The notes: a model not told the origin generated them from the sequence alone. DNA of 64,000 nucleotides from Oscillospiraceae bacterium (GCA_015064625.1 SVRW01000011.1:1-64000), one strand, 5' to 3'; positions 24,287 through 33,952 are shown, numbered from the stretch's first letter. A program made the numbers and translations.

Positions 24287-25855
24287 ATGAATCGACCGAT
24301 GGCGCTGGAGCTTAAAAACGTCTCCAAATACTTTGGTAATCTTGCGGCTAACAAAAACGTTAATCTTTCCGTATACCGTGGAGAAATCCTTGCGATTCTC
24401 GGAGAAAACGGATGTGGCAAGACCACTCTTATGAATATGATTGCAGGAATCTACTTTCCTGATAGCGGAACTATTTCCGTTGACGGAAAAGAGGTTGTTA
24501 TCCGTTCCCCAAAAGATGCGTTCAACCACGGTATAGGAATGATACATCAGCATTTCAAGCTTGTTGATATTTTTACAGCGGCAGAGAACATCGTTCTCGG
24601 TGTAAACGACGGTAAGCGTTACAACATCAAAAAGGTCAACAGCCGTGTTGCTGAAATTGCTGACAAATATGGTTTTCATATTGACCCCAAAAAGAAAATC
24701 TACGAAATGTCTGTTTCCGAAAAACAGACCGTTGAAATACTTAAGGTTCTTTACCGTGGCGCAGATATTCTTATTCTTGACGAGCCTTCTGCTGTTCTTA
24801 CGCCTCAGGAAACGGACAGACTGTTCGACGTGTTGCGTCGTATGCGCGAGGACGGAAAATCCATACTTATAATAACACACAAGCTTAACGAGGTTATGTC
24901 TATTTCAGACCGTGTTGCAGTTCTTCGAAAGGGCGAGAACATAAATACGGTTGAAACATCCAAAACAACTCCTGCAGAGCTTACGGAAATGATGGTTGGC
25001 AAAAAAGTTTCCCTTAACATAGAACGCCCAGAGCCTGTAAATGTTTGTGACAGACTTGAAGTGAAAAATCTGAACATGGTAGATGCTGACGGAATCAAAG
25101 TTCTTGACAACATTTCATTTACGGCTCGTTCAGGCGAAATTCTCGGTATCGCAGGTATTGCGGGAAGCGGACAGAAAGAGCTTTTGGAATCCATAGCAGG
25201 ACTTTGCCATCCCATAACAGGTCAGATTATTTACCACAATCCCAAAACTGAAAAAACAGAAGATTTAAGAGACAAGGACCCAGTTGCCATAAGAGAGCTT
25301 GGCGTAAGGCTTTCCTTCGTTCCCGAAGACAGAATAGGTATGGGTCTTGTTGGAAACATGGATATTGTTGACAATATGCTGTTGAGAAGCTACAGAAAAG
25401 GCTTCTCCATGTTTGTTGACAGAAAAAAGCCTGGAGATCTGGCAGATAAAATCGTTAAAGAGCTTCAGGTTTCAACACCAAACACTCATACTCCCGTCAG
25501 AAGACTTTCAGGCGGCAACGTTCAGAAGGTTCTCGTCGGACGTGAAATAGCTTCTGCACCAACGGTTCTCATGGCGGCTTATCCTGTACGCGGACTTGAC
25601 ATAAACTCATCGTATACAATTTACGATTTACTTACCGAACAGAAGAAAAACGGAGTTGCCGTAGTGTTCGTCGGTGAAGACCTTGATGTTCTCGTTGAGC
25701 TTTGTGACCGAATAGTCGTAATTTGTGCAGGAAAAGTTACAGGCATTCTTGATGCAAGAAATACCACAAAAGAAGAAATCGGACTTCTCATGACAAAAAC
25801 AGAAGGAATTTATGATGTTGACGGAAAGGAGGCAGAAAACGGTGAAAAAGAATGA
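24287..25855 (+). CDS. ABC importer ATPase, two fused ABC domains (nucleoside/sugar type)
   Basis: 522 residues, ATG after TGGAGGA. The first ABC domain has Walker A GENGCGKTT, an MSVSEKQ signature-like segment and Walker B ILILDEPSAVLTP. The second has GIAGSGQKELL (degenerate Walker A), signature LSGGNVQK and an altered Walker B (TVLMAAYPVRGLDI, lacking the usual DEP). This asymmetry is typical of double ATPases of the nucleoside (NupO) and simple-sugar importers. It energises the two permeases encoded next. Its 3' end overlaps the next gene by 14 bases. Confidence 0.93.
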   Translation: MNRPMALELKNVSKYFGNLAANKNVNLSVYRGEILAILGENGCGKTTLMNMIAGIYFPDSGTISVDGKEVVIRSPKDAFNHGIGMIHQHFKLVDIFTAAENIVLGVNDGKRYNIKKVNSRVAEIADKYGFHIDPKKKIYEMSVSEKQTVEILKVLYRGADILILDEPSAVLTPQETDRLFDVLRRMREDGKSILIITHKLNEVMSISDRVAVLRKGENINTVETSKTTPAELTEMMVGKKVSLNIERPEPVNVCDRLEVKNLNMVDADGIKVLDNISFTARSGEILGIAGIAGSGQKELLESIAGLCHPITGQIIYHNPKTEKTEDLRDKDPVAIRELGVRLSFVPEDRIGMGLVGNMDIVDNMLLRSYRKGFSMFVDRKKPGDLADKIVKELQVSTPNTHTPVRRLSGGNVQKVLVGREIASAPTVLMAAYPVRGLDINSSYTIYDLLTEQKKNGVAVVFVGEDLDVLVELCDRIVVICAGKVTGILDARNTTKEEIGLLMTKTEGIYDVDGKEAENGEKE

Positions 25856-26942
25856 TAAAACCATACGTGAACCTCTGTTCCGCGTTGTAAAGCGTGACGG
25901 TATGCCTTGGTACAAATCAATGCTCATCCGCTTGATTGCCGTCCTTGCCGCTTTGCTTCTTTGTTCTCTGCTTTCCATATTCATGGCTAAAGCATCCCCT
26001 TTGGAATTCATAAAAACCTTAGTTGACGGAGCAATCGGTTCCACACATAAGCTTTGGAAATTCGCTAAGGACACGGCTGTTCTGCTCTGTATTTCACTTG
26101 CCATAACACCCGCCTTCCGTATGCGATTCTGGAACATCGGTGCAGAGGGGCAGACGCTCATTGGCGCACTTGCTTCCGTTGCAATTGCATTTTATCTTGG
26201 CGGAAAGGTTTCAGACGGACTTTTGCTCGTGATTATGCTTTTTGCTTCTGTTCTTGTAGGTGCATTATGGGGTGGACTTCCCGCATTTTTCAAGGCAAAA
26301 TGGAACACTAACGAAACTCTTTTCACATTGATGATGAACTATGTTGCAACGGGTCTTGTTTCTTACTGTCTTGTTTGCTGGACTCCTACAAACGGAAGCG
26401 TTCTTCCAAGACTTGAATTTGGTCATATTCCCGTTGTAATCCACGAATATTTCCTCATAATATTTATAGTTCTCATTATAACCGCTTTGATTCACGTTTA
26501 TCTTCATTATACAAAGCAGGGATACGAAATATCCGTTGTTGGCGAAAGTGAAAACACCGCCCGTTATATTGGAATAAACGTAAGCAAGGTCATCATCAGA
26601 ACAATGCTTATTTCGGGGGCAATCTGCGGTCTGGCAGGATTTCTCATTGTTGGCGCGCTCGACCATTCCATAAATACGGAAACAGTTGGCGGAATGGGCT
26701 TTACTGCAATAATGGTTTCGTGGCTTGCAAAATTCAACCCCGTAATTATGCTTGGAACTTCTGCGTTTATAACGTTCTTACAGCTCGGTTCTTCGCAGAT
26801 TTCATCAACCTTCAACATCGATTCTTCGTTCCCGAATATGGTAGTCGGTATAGTTCTTTTCTTCATCATCGGATGCGAATTCTTCATAGGATACCGTATC
26901 AAGCTCCGTGAATCTGATAAAAAAGGAGGAAACAAACAATGA
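25842..26942 (+). CDS. ABC importer permease 1 (nucleoside type)
   Basis: 366 residues. I choose the GTG at 25842, which follows AAAGGAGG at 9 bases and lies inside the end of the ATPase gene. Multiple hydrophobic helices from residue about 20, with the family segment FWNIGAEGQTLIGALASVA and the GESENTARYIGINVSKV loop that contacts the ATPase. It pairs with the next gene's product to form the membrane channel. Confidence 0.92.
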   Translation: MKKNDKTIREPLFRVVKRDGMPWYKSMLIRLIAVLAALLLCSLLSIFMAKASPLEFIKTLVDGAIGSTHKLWKFAKDTAVLLCISLAITPAFRMRFWNIGAEGQTLIGALASVAIAFYLGGKVSDGLLLVIMLFASVLVGALWGGLPAFFKAKWNTNETLFTLMMNYVATGLVSYCLVCWTPTNGSVLPRLEFGHIPVVIHEYFLIIFIVLIITALIHVYLHYTKQGYEISVVGESENTARYIGINVSKVIIRTMLISGAICGLAGFLIVGALDHSINTETVGGMGFTAIMVSWLAKFNPVIMLGTSAFITFLQLGSSQISSTFNIDSSFPNMVVGIVLFFIIGCEFFIGYRIKLRESDKKGGNKQ

Positions 26943-27895
26943 ATGCTTTCTGGGATTTCATTATTACTTCAATTCCCTTGGGAATGACCTTCCTCTACGG
27001 ATGTACGGGTGAGATACTTACAGAAAAAGCGGGACATCTTAACCTTGGTATTCCTGGTATAATGTGCGTTGGAGGCGTTTGCGGATGCTCTGCTCTACGT
27101 CTTTTATACCGTTCGGGGTTACCACCTATTCTTATAGTTCTTATTGCAATTATTGCCGCTTTTGCAGGTGGAGCTCTTATGGGCGCTCTTTACTGTCTGC
27201 TTACGGTAACACTTAAAGCAAATCAGAACGTTACAGGTCTTGCTATGACGACTTTTGGCGTTGGTATTACTAAATTCGTTATGAACAAGCTTGCTATCGT
27301 TCCCATCAGATATCTTTATGCACTCCCCTATTTCCGTTTTCCCTTCGCAGAAAGAACGGATGCATTGAAATACTGCGGAATAATGGTTTATCTTGCAGTT
27401 ATTATAGCACTTTCCACATCCTACGTTCTGTCAAAAACCCAGACGGGACTTCATCTTCGTTCCGTTGGTGAAAACCCAGCAACAGCAGACGCAGTTGGTA
27501 TTAACGTAACGAAATATAAATACGTTGCAACCCTTATCGGAAGCGGAATTGCGGCTCTTGGCGGGCTTTTCTACATAATGGACTATTCAGGCTCAGTTGA
27601 TGCTTATAAAAAAATAGAAGCTCTCGGCTGGCTTTCCGTTGCTCTCGTTATATTCACTTTGTGGAGACCGCACCTCAGCATAATCGGTTCTTTTGTATTC
27701 GGTACGCTCTACATCGTAGGCTCAAGAATACCCACACTTCTCAATATAACTATGGACATGAGCGCAACTCCTTTATTCGAGATGCTTCCATACGTTGTAA
27801 CAATCATAGTTCTCATCGTAACAAGCGTAAGTAAAAAACGTGAAAACCAACCTCCTGCGGCTTTAGGTCTACCGTATTTCAGAGAAGAAAGATAA
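26939..27895 (+). CDS. ABC importer permease 2 (nucleoside type)
   Basis: 318 residues; its ATG overlaps the stop of permease 1 (ATGA), a sign of translational coupling, with AAGGAGG upstream. The AGHLNLGIPGIMCVGGVCG segment and the GENPATADAVGINVTKYK coupling loop match the second permease of BMP-type importers. Eight or so membrane helices. It is the last gene of the importer operon. Confidence 0.93.
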   Translation: MNAFWDFIITSIPLGMTFLYGCTGEILTEKAGHLNLGIPGIMCVGGVCGCSALRLLYRSGLPPILIVLIAIIAAFAGGALMGALYCLLTVTLKANQNVTGLAMTTFGVGITKFVMNKLAIVPIRYLYALPYFRFPFAERTDALKYCGIMVYLAVIIALSTSYVLSKTQTGLHLRSVGENPATADAVGINVTKYKYVATLIGSGIAALGGLFYIMDYSGSVDAYKKIEALGWLSVALVIFTLWRPHLSIIGSFVFGTLYIVGSRIPTLLNITMDMSATPLFEMLPYVVTIIVLIVTSVSKKRENQPPAALGLPYFREER

Positions 27896-27909
27896 TCTAC
27901 AACAAATCG

Positions 27910-27955
27910 AAAAGCATGGTTTTTGAGGTATTAACCTCAAACCATGCTTTTTTAA
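27910..27955. terminator. bidirectional terminator between importer operon and xpt
   Basis: AAAAGCATGGTTT..TGAGGT / ACCTCA.AACCATGCTTTT hairpin with T-tract on the plus side and A-tract on the other, between convergent genes. Confidence 0.9.
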
Positions 27956-28000
27956 TTTTATATTCCGAATTTATAAATTAAATAATTTTCTTATTTCGAA

Positions 28001-28588
28001 TTAAATTTCATTATTTCTGAAGCATATACTTTGACTTACATGATCCATAGATTCAACTATAGCAAGGGATTGAAGATCGTATCCAAGGTTACGGATGCTC
28101 TTTCCTCCATACTGAAAGCCCTTTTCAATTGCAATACCAATTCCTTCCACCGTTGCACCTGCGGATTCGCTTATAGAAATAAGTCCCTGCAAAGCACATC
28201 CGTTTGCGAGAAAATCATCTATTATAAGTACGTGGTCATCGCAGTTTAAAAATTTCTTTGAAACTATAACCTGATTTTTATTTTTATGAGTGAAGGATTC
28301 AACCTCGGCTGTATAAACGTCACCCTCTATATTTATGCTCTTGGCTTTTTTCGCAAAAACCATAGGAACACCAAAACAACGGGCAACTGCGTATGCAATA
28401 GCTATTCCCGATGCCTCTATTGTCAGAATCTTTGTGATTTTCTTATGAGAGAAACGTCTGTGGAATTCTTCTCCTATTTTGTCAAGAAGCGAAACGTCCA
28501 TCTGATGATTAAGAAAGCTGTCTACTTTCAGAACGTTCCCCTCTCTTATAACTCCATCCTTTAAAATGCGTTCTTCCAAAAAATTCAT
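28001..28588 (-). CDS. xpt: xanthine phosphoribosyltransferase
   Basis: 195 residues from the ATG at 28588 (GGGGGA 9 bases upstream; an ATG 15 bases earlier is less likely). It converts xanthine and PRPP to XMP in purine salvage. The N-terminus [12 protein letters not shown] and [16 protein letters not shown] match Xpt. The PRPP loop is [14 protein letters not shown], and [13 protein letters not shown] follows. It lies convergent to the nucleoside importer, consistent with a shared salvage theme. I looked for a guanine-type riboswitch upstream and saw none. Confidence 0.95.
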   Translation of the reverse strand: MNFLEERILKDGVIREGNVLKVDSFLNHQMDVSLLDKIGEEFHRRFSHKKITKILTIEASGIAIAYAVARCFGVPMVFAKKAKSINIEGDVYTAEVESFTHKNKNQVIVSKKFLNCDDHVLIIDDFLANGCALQGLISISESAGATVEGIGIAIEKGFQYGGKSIRNLGYDLQSLAIVESMDHVSQSICFRNNEI

Positions 28589-28621
28589 TGATACATCCCC
28601 CATTTATCAAACGTTATCTCA

Positions 28622-28649
28622 ATTATACTCTTTTTTTCTTTTTTGTCAA
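28622..28649 (-). promoter_or_regulatory. sigma-A promoter of xpt
   Basis: On the minus strand TTGACA (28644-28649), 16-base spacer, TATAAT (28622-28627), 33 bases before the xpt start. It is divergent from the microcompartment operon promoter about 180 bases away. Confidence 0.8.
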
Positions 28650-28831
28650 TGTGAATCTTAATTATAACAGATATATTGAAACAGACGTATTCCCACATAG
28701 TTTTTGTCAAAAACAACACAAAACCAAATTCCAAACCCTGAAAGCATAAATTTTAACTGTTTGTTTATAAAAAAAACGGGCAGATTTTATCATAAAACAA
28801 AAAAATACCAAAAAAAACAAAGAAAAAGCTA

Positions 28832-28860
28832 TTGACAAATCAAAACAAAAGTGGTACAAT
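28832..28860 (+). promoter_or_regulatory. sigma-A promoter of the microcompartment operon
   Basis: TTGACA (28832-28837), 17-base spacer, TACAAT (28855-28860). A-rich sequence (28755-28830) upstream could act as an UP element or regulator site. It is the only convincing promoter before the operon. Confidence 0.8.
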
Positions 28861-28876
28861 ATGGACAAGTAAGATG

Positions 28877-28919
28877 TTAAATTGGATGAATTTCTGTTTT
28901 TATGTGCTTTCCAATTTAA
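28877..28919 (+). promoter_or_regulatory. inverted repeat in the leader of the microcompartment operon
   Basis: TTAAATTGGA (28877-28886) and TCCAATTTAA (28910-28919) form perfect 10-bp arms 23 bases apart, about 10-60 bases after the expected transcription start. It could be an operator for the DeoR-type regulator of the operon or an mRNA hairpin. Confidence 0.55.
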
Positions 28920-28964
28920 TTATTCCTTGATTTCAACACAAAACAACATATAAAGGTGACCAAT

Positions 28965-31490
28965 ATGAAGTTCTACACAGAACCTATTGAAAAATCTCCG
29001 AGAATTGAAAAACTTGTTGATGCGCTGTACGGCAATATGCCTCAGATTGAAGCAGAACGTGCTGTACTTCTTACCGAGTCGTATAAAAAGACGGAAGGCG
29101 AGCCTATCATAACAAGACGTGCAAAGGCATTCAGTCATATTCTGAAGCATCTTCCCATAGTGATTCGTGATGACGAGCTTATAGTCGGCTCTGCAACACG
29201 TACGCCCCGTGGATGTCAGGTGTTCCCCGAATATTCTTTCGATTGGCTTGAAAACGAATTTGACACGGTTGAAACCCGCGTTGCAGACCCATTCTTCATT
29301 TCAGAAGCAACGAAGTCAACGCTTTCGGAAGTATATAAATATTGGAAGGGCAGAACAACAAGCGAACTCGCAACGTCTTATATGTCCGACGAAGCAAAAT
29401 CCGCTATTGACCACGGTATGTTTACCCCAGGTAACTATTTCTACAACGGAATAGGACACGTTACGGTTGATTATCCCAAAGTCCTCGCTGTTGGATACGA
29501 GGGCATTATAAAAGAAGCTAAAGAAGAACTTAAATCAATCTCCTTCGGAGATGCGGACTATTCAAAGCGCAAGCATTTTCTTGATGCGGTTATAATGAGC
29601 TGTGAAGCGGTAATTCTGTTCGCAGAGAGATATGCAAATCTTGCTGAATATATGGCTAAATCCGCTCAAGATATAAAACGCAAGAGAGAGCTTGAAACGA
29701 TAAGTGTGAACTGTCGCAGAGTTCCCAAAAAAGGTGCGGAAAGTTTCTACGAGGCTTGTCAATCCTTCTGGTTCATTCAGATGCTTTTGCAGGTTGAATC
29801 GAGCGGACATTCAATTTCCCCCGGCAGATTCGACCAATATATGTATCCTTATTATAAGAAAGACCTTGAAAGCGGTATTATAACAAGAGAGTTCGCCCAA
29901 GAACTTATGGATTGTATATGGGTTAAGCTCAACGATCTCAACAAGGTTCGCGATGCGGCTTCCGCAGAAGGTTTTGCAGGATACAGTTTATTCCAGAATC
30001 TTATAGTAGGCGGTCAGGATAAAAACGGCAAGGATGCAACGAATGACCTTTCATTCATGGCGATAACAGCCACGGAACACGTTTTCCTTCCACAGCCTTC
30101 CTTCTCCGTGAGAGTTTGGAACGGAACGCCACACGAATTTTTGATTCGCGCAGGCGAACTTACAAGAACGGGTATAGGCTTCCCCGCATACTACAACGAT
30201 GAAGTTATTATTCCTTCTTTGCAAAGCAGAGGGCTTACTCTCGAAGATGCAAGAGATTACAATATCATAGGTTGCGTTGAGCCACAGAAGGCGGCAAAAA
30301 CTGACGGTTGGCATGATGCGGCATTCTTCAATATGTGCCGTCCTTTAGAGCTTGTATTCTCATCAGGTATGGACAAGGGCGTTCAGCTTGGTAAAAAGAC
30401 GATGCCCGTTGAAAGTATGACCGAATATAAGCAATTCGAGGATGCTTACAAAGAGCAGATGAATTACTTTATAGAACTTATGGTTCATGCGGACAACGCC
30501 ATCGACCTGGCTCATGCCGAAAGATGTCCCCTTCCCTTCCAATCCTGTATGGTTAACGACTGCATCAAAAGAGGTAAGAGCTTGCAGGAAGGCGGAGCGA
30601 TATATAACTTTACAGGTCCTCAAGGATTCGGAATTGCAAACGTGACGGATGCAATATATGCCATAAAGAAACTTGTATTCGAAAATAAAAAATACTCTTT
30701 GAAATTCTTCAAGGAAGCACTTGATGCAAACTTCGGCAAGGATATGGATCATTCCATGGCATCAAAACTCACAGAGCAGATTGTAAAATCAATTGCTTCA
30801 TCAAATGACGATATTTCCGAAGAAACAATAAAAACCGTTTATATGACGGTGAAAAACAACCCCGCCACAGACGAACAAAAGAAAAAATACAACGCTTTAC
30901 TTGACGATATCGGTGCTTTAGCAAAATTCGGCAACGATAACGACGAAGTTGATGCATTTGCTCGTGAAATGGCTTATACTTATACGAAGCCTCTTGAAAA
31001 ATATAAAAACCCAAGGGGCGGAATCTTCCAGGCAGGTCTCTACCCCGTTTCTGCAAACGTTCCTCTCGGGGCGCAAACGGGAGCAACTCCCGACGGAAGA
31101 CTCGCTTTCACACCTATTGCAGACGGTGTTTCCCCCGCGGCAGGCAGAGACGTTAAAGGTCCTACGGCAGCCGCAAACTCCGTTTCAAGACTTGACCACT
31201 ACATCGCTTCCAACGGAACGCTTTTCAACATGAAATTCCATCCATCTGCGCTTGAAGGAAGAAGCGGATTGGAGAGCTTCGTTGCTCTCGTTCGCGGCTA
31301 CTTCGATCAGAAGGGCAGTCATATGCAGTTCAACGTTGTAAGCCGTGAAACTCTCAGAGATGCACAGAAGCATCCCGAAAAATACAAATCCTTGGTTGTA
31401 AGAGTTGCAGGTTACTCCGCTCTCTTTACTACCCTCTCCAAAGGATTGCAGGAAGATATTATAAACAGAACCGAACAGCAAGGCTTCTGA
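28965..31490 (+). CDS. glycyl radical diol dehydratase (1,2-propanediol type)
   Basis: 841 residues from the ATG at 28965 (AAAGGTG upstream; a GTG three codons earlier is less likely). The enzyme removes water from 1,2-propanediol to give propionaldehyde without B12, through a glycyl radical. Visible catalytic residues: His165 (GIGHVTV), Ser283 (GHSISPG), Cys437 and Glu439 in GCVEP, Asp451 (GWHDAAF) and the radical Gly816 in RVAGYSA. This set matches glycerol/propanediol dehydratases; GCVEP is also found in choline lyase. The neighbouring class II aldolase and the ferredoxin-less activase favour the propanediol assignment. No N-terminal targeting extension is obvious. It is first gene of the operon and should work inside the microcompartment. 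Confidence 0.92.
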   Translation: MKFYTEPIEKSPRIEKLVDALYGNMPQIEAERAVLLTESYKKTEGEPIITRRAKAFSHILKHLPIVIRDDELIVGSATRTPRGCQVFPEYSFDWLENEFDTVETRVADPFFISEATKSTLSEVYKYWKGRTTSELATSYMSDEAKSAIDHGMFTPGNYFYNGIGHVTVDYPKVLAVGYEGIIKEAKEELKSISFGDADYSKRKHFLDAVIMSCEAVILFAERYANLAEYMAKSAQDIKRKRELETISVNCRRVPKKGAESFYEACQSFWFIQMLLQVESSGHSISPGRFDQYMYPYYKKDLESGIITREFAQELMDCIWVKLNDLNKVRDAASAEGFAGYSLFQNLIVGGQDKNGKDATNDLSFMAITATEHVFLPQPSFSVRVWNGTPHEFLIRAGELTRTGIGFPAYYNDEVIIPSLQSRGLTLEDARDYNIIGCVEPQKAAKTDGWHDAAFFNMCRPLELVFSSGMDKGVQLGKKTMPVESMTEYKQFEDAYKEQMNYFIELMVHADNAIDLAHAERCPLPFQSCMVNDCIKRGKSLQEGGAIYNFTGPQGFGIANVTDAIYAIKKLVFENKKYSLKFFKEALDANFGKDMDHSMASKLTEQIVKSIASSNDDISEETIKTVYMTVKNNPATDEQKKKYNALLDDIGALAKFGNDNDEVDAFAREMAYTYTKPLEKYKNPRGGIFQAGLYPVSANVPLGAQTGATPDGRLAFTPIADGVSPAAGRDVKGPTAAANSVSRLDHYIASNGTLFNMKFHPSALEGRSGLESFVALVRGYFDQKGSHMQFNVVSRETLRDAQKHPEKYKSLVVRVAGYSALFTTLSKGLQEDIINRTEQQGF

Positions 31491-31524
31491 TTTTATAGCG
31501 TCCGATTCAATGGAAAGGAGAGAA

Positions 31525-32316
31525 ATGAAAGAACTTTTAAACGTAAAGGGTCGCATATTCAATATACAAAGATTCTCCATTCACGACGGGCCTGGGGTAA
31601 GAACAATAGTTTTCCTCAAAGGATGCCCTCTCAGATGCAAATGGTGTTGTAATCCCGAATCACAAGATTACAGATTCGAAACCATAACTACAGCAGGCAT
31701 ACCTAAAAACGTTGGTAAGGACGTAACCGTTGCGGAGGTTATGGAGGAAATTGAACGCGACAGAGTTTATTACAGACGGTCGGGATTCGGCGGTGTAACT
31801 CTTTCAGGCGGTGAATGTCTGTTTCAGCCTGAATTTTCATCAGCGTTGCTTGCTATTTGCAAGGAAAGAGGAATCTCAACCGCTATAGAAACAACCGCCC
31901 TTGCAGATATAGAAATTATCAGACGGATTCTTCCCTTTGTTGATACCGTTCTGATGGATATAAAGCATATAAACGAAGAAAAGCACAAGCAGTTTACAGG
32001 GAAAGATAACTCCCTCATTCTTGAAAATGCAAAAATCATTTCAAGAGAGGCAAAAGAACTTATAATAAGAACGCCTGTTATTCCAACATTCAACGATGAA
32101 GAAAGCGAAATTGAAGCTATTGCAAAGTTTGCCCATTCTCTCGAAAACGTTAAAGAAATGCATCTGCTTCCCTACCACAGAATAGGCTCGGACAAATATG
32201 CAGGTCTTGGAAGAAAATATGAAATGGCTCATATTTCTACTCCCTCGAAAGAACAAATAGCAAAACTTTTCAAAATTGTTGAAAATCAAGGACTTAAATG
32301 TCAGATAGGAGGATAA
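31525..32316 (+). CDS. glycyl radical enzyme activating protein (radical SAM)
   Basis: 263 residues; ATG at 31525 follows AAAGGAG. It abstracts a hydrogen from Gly816 of the dehydratase using S-adenosylmethionine. The cluster motif is CPLRCKWC (Cys34, Cys38, Cys41), followed by LSGGECLFQPEF and DTVLMDIKHINEEKHK. Unlike choline-lyase and many other activases of about 300 residues, it has no ferredoxin-like insert with eight cysteines after the cluster motif. Only a short linker separates CNPES from the next helix, as in pyruvate formate-lyase activase. It is 34 bases behind the dehydratase gene. Confidence 0.93.
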   Translation: MKELLNVKGRIFNIQRFSIHDGPGVRTIVFLKGCPLRCKWCCNPESQDYRFETITTAGIPKNVGKDVTVAEVMEEIERDRVYYRRSGFGGVTLSGGECLFQPEFSSALLAICKERGISTAIETTALADIEIIRRILPFVDTVLMDIKHINEEKHKQFTGKDNSLILENAKIISREAKELIIRTPVIPTFNDEESEIEAIAKFAHSLENVKEMHLLPYHRIGSDKYAGLGRKYEMAHISTPSKEQIAKLFKIVENQGLKCQIGG

Positions 32317-32321
32317 CCAAT

Positions 32322-32684
32322 ATGCAGAACGAACAAAACAAGCAGAGAATTATTCAAGAACTTGTTCCGGGTAAGCAGATAACTCTCGCTCATATAATTG
32401 CAAACCCCGATGAGATACTTTACAAGAAACTTGGTCTTGACCCTGCTGTTGAATATTCAAAATCAGCCATCGGTATCCTCACCTTAAGCCCTGCGGAAAC
32501 AGCTATCATAGCAGGCGACATTTCCATAAAATCGTCAGGAGTTACGTTAGGCTTCGTTGACAGATTCAGCGGAACGGTTATTGTTACGGGAACGTTTTCC
32601 GAAGTCGATGCTGCATTGAAGGCGGTAACGGAATATGCCGAGGAAACGTTGGGATTCACAGTATGCAAAATAACCAAAACGTAA
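32322..32684 (+). CDS. microcompartment shell protein, PduU/EutS type
   Basis: 120 residues, ATG at 32322 after AGGAGG. It is a circularly permuted BMC-domain protein: an N-terminal IIQELVPGKQITLAHIIAN segment that forms a small barrel in PduU/EutS, then AIGILTLSPAETAIIAGDI and VDRFSGTVIVTG. It forms a hexameric facet tile. The gene follows the activase by 5 bases. Confidence 0.93.
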   Translation: MQNEQNKQRIIQELVPGKQITLAHIIANPDEILYKKLGLDPAVEYSKSAIGILTLSPAETAIIAGDISIKSSGVTLGFVDRFSGTVIVTGTFSEVDAALKAVTEYAEETLGFTVCKITKT

Positions 32685-33112
32685 AAATGAAGAAAACCCT
32701 TCTGGTAGGACGTCACGGTGCGGGAAAAACCACGTTGAAGCAAGCGTTAAGAGGTGAAGAAATCCATTACGTAAAAACTCAGTATATGGATTACGGTGAT
32801 TGGCTTCTCGATTCCCCGGGGGAATACGCAGAGGTTCACGGACTTGGAGCAGCTCTTGCCATATATTCATATGAAGCGGATATAGTGGCACTTCTTATTT
32901 CAGCGGATGATGATTATTCTCTTTTCCCACCAAATATAACCTGTATGGTTAACCGTGAGGTAATCGGAATCGTAACAAAAATTGACAAAGCATCCCCAAA
33001 AAGAGCAAAAAATTGGCTTAAGCTTTCGGGATGCGAAAAAATCTTCTTTGTTAACTCCCGTTCGGGAGAAGGCGTTGAAGAACTAAAAAACTACTTAAAG
33101 AAAACAAAATAA
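32663..33112 (+). CDS. EutP/PduV-like small GTPase
   Basis: Up to 149 residues. The frame opens with ATG at 32663 inside the preceding gene (GGGA 9 bases upstream); an ATG at 32687 (141 residues) would place the first strand nearer the N-terminus as in EutP but has no ribosome binding site. P-loop GRHGAGKTT, the DSPGEY switch (G3), and TKID (G4) are clear. PduV and EutP are associated with microcompartment positioning or assembly, but their roles are poorly defined. Confidence 0.88.
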   Translation: MQNNQNVKMKKTLLVGRHGAGKTTLKQALRGEEIHYVKTQYMDYGDWLLDSPGEYAEVHGLGAALAIYSYEADIVALLISADDDYSLFPPNITCMVNREVIGIVTKIDKASPKRAKNWLKLSGCEKIFFVNSRSGEGVEELKNYLKKTK

Positions 33113-33157
33113 GTAAATAAAAAAATAAAATAAATACTTCTACAAGGAGAACAAAAA

Positions 33158-33952
33158 ATGGTAAACGAGTACGAAATCAAAAAACAGATATGCGACATTG
33201 GTAAGCGTATCTACAACAAAGGAATGGTTGCTTCTAACGATGGTAACATTTCCGTTAAAATCAGCGAAAATGAATTTCTCTGCACACCTACAGGCGTTTC
33301 CAAGGGCTTTATGACTCCGGAATTCATCTGTAAGGTTGATGCAAACGGTAAAGTAATTCAGGCAAACGCAGGCTTCAAGCCTTCTTCCGAAATTAAAATG
33401 CACATGAGAGTTTATAAAGAACGTCCCGACGTTACAGCAGTTGTTCATGCACATCCTCTCTATGCTACTTCCTTTGCAATAGCGGGAATTCCTCTTACAG
33501 AACCCATAATGCCCGAAGCAGTAATCGCTCTCGGATGTGTTCCCATAGCTGAATACGGCACACCTTCCACAGAAGAAATTCCTGATGCCGTTTCCAAATA
33601 TCTCCAGTACTACGATGCAGTACTTCTTGCAAACCACGGCGCACTTTCCTTCTCTGATTCACTTCTCAACGCATATCACAAAATGGAATCCGTTGAATTC
33701 TATGCACAGTTGATGTATCAGGCAAAAATGCTTGGCGGTCCTAAAAAGCTTTCCGACGCTCAGGTTGAAAGACTTTACGAAATCCGTCGTCAGTTCGGTC
33801 TCAAGGGTAAGCATCCCGCAGACATCTGCCCTAACGTTAAATCAGGCAAACCCAGCTGTCACGGTTGCGGTGGTTCTTGCAAATCCAAGAACATGGATTC
33901 CGATACAGTTGCTATGATAACAAAGCTCGTTCTCGAACAGCTCGGTAAATAA
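33158..33952 (+). CDS. class II aldolase, L-fuculose-phosphate type, with C-terminal targeting helix
   Basis: 264 residues, ATG after AAGGAG. Residues 1-215 form the class II aldolase/adducin domain: MVASNDGNISVK, CTPTGVSKG, the zinc site VVHAHPLYATSF and LLANHGAL. It should split L-fuculose-1-phosphate or rhamnulose-1-phosphate to DHAP and lactaldehyde. The tail has a Cys-rich spacer (SCHGCGGSCKSK) and then an amphipathic helix SDTVAMITKLVLEQLGK that looks like an encapsulation peptide. This aldolase within the operon is what marks the locus as the fucose/rhamnose (GRM5-like) kind. Confidence 0.92.
   Translation: MVNEYEIKKQICDIGKRIYNKGMVASNDGNISVKISENEFLCTPTGVSKGFMTPEFICKVDANGKVIQANAGFKPSSEIKMHMRVYKERPDVTAVVHAHPLYATSFAIAGIPLTEPIMPEAVIALGCVPIAEYGTPSTEEIPDAVSKYLQYYDAVLLANHGALSFSDSLLNAYHKMESVEFYAQLMYQAKMLGGPKKLSDAQVERLYEIRRQFGLKGKHPADICPNVKSGKPSCHGCGGSCKSKNMDSDTVAMITKLVLEQLGK

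Noticed and set aside
28605..28964. Cobalamin riboswitch before the microcompartment operon
   Set aside because: No B12-box seen, and the dehydratase is B12-independent.
28965..31490. Choline trimethylamine-lyase (CutC) as identity of the glycyl radical enzyme
   Set aside because: GCVEP is shared with CutC, but the operon has a class II aldolase and an activase without ferredoxin clusters, and flanking sequence matches diol dehydratases better. A phylogeny would settle it.
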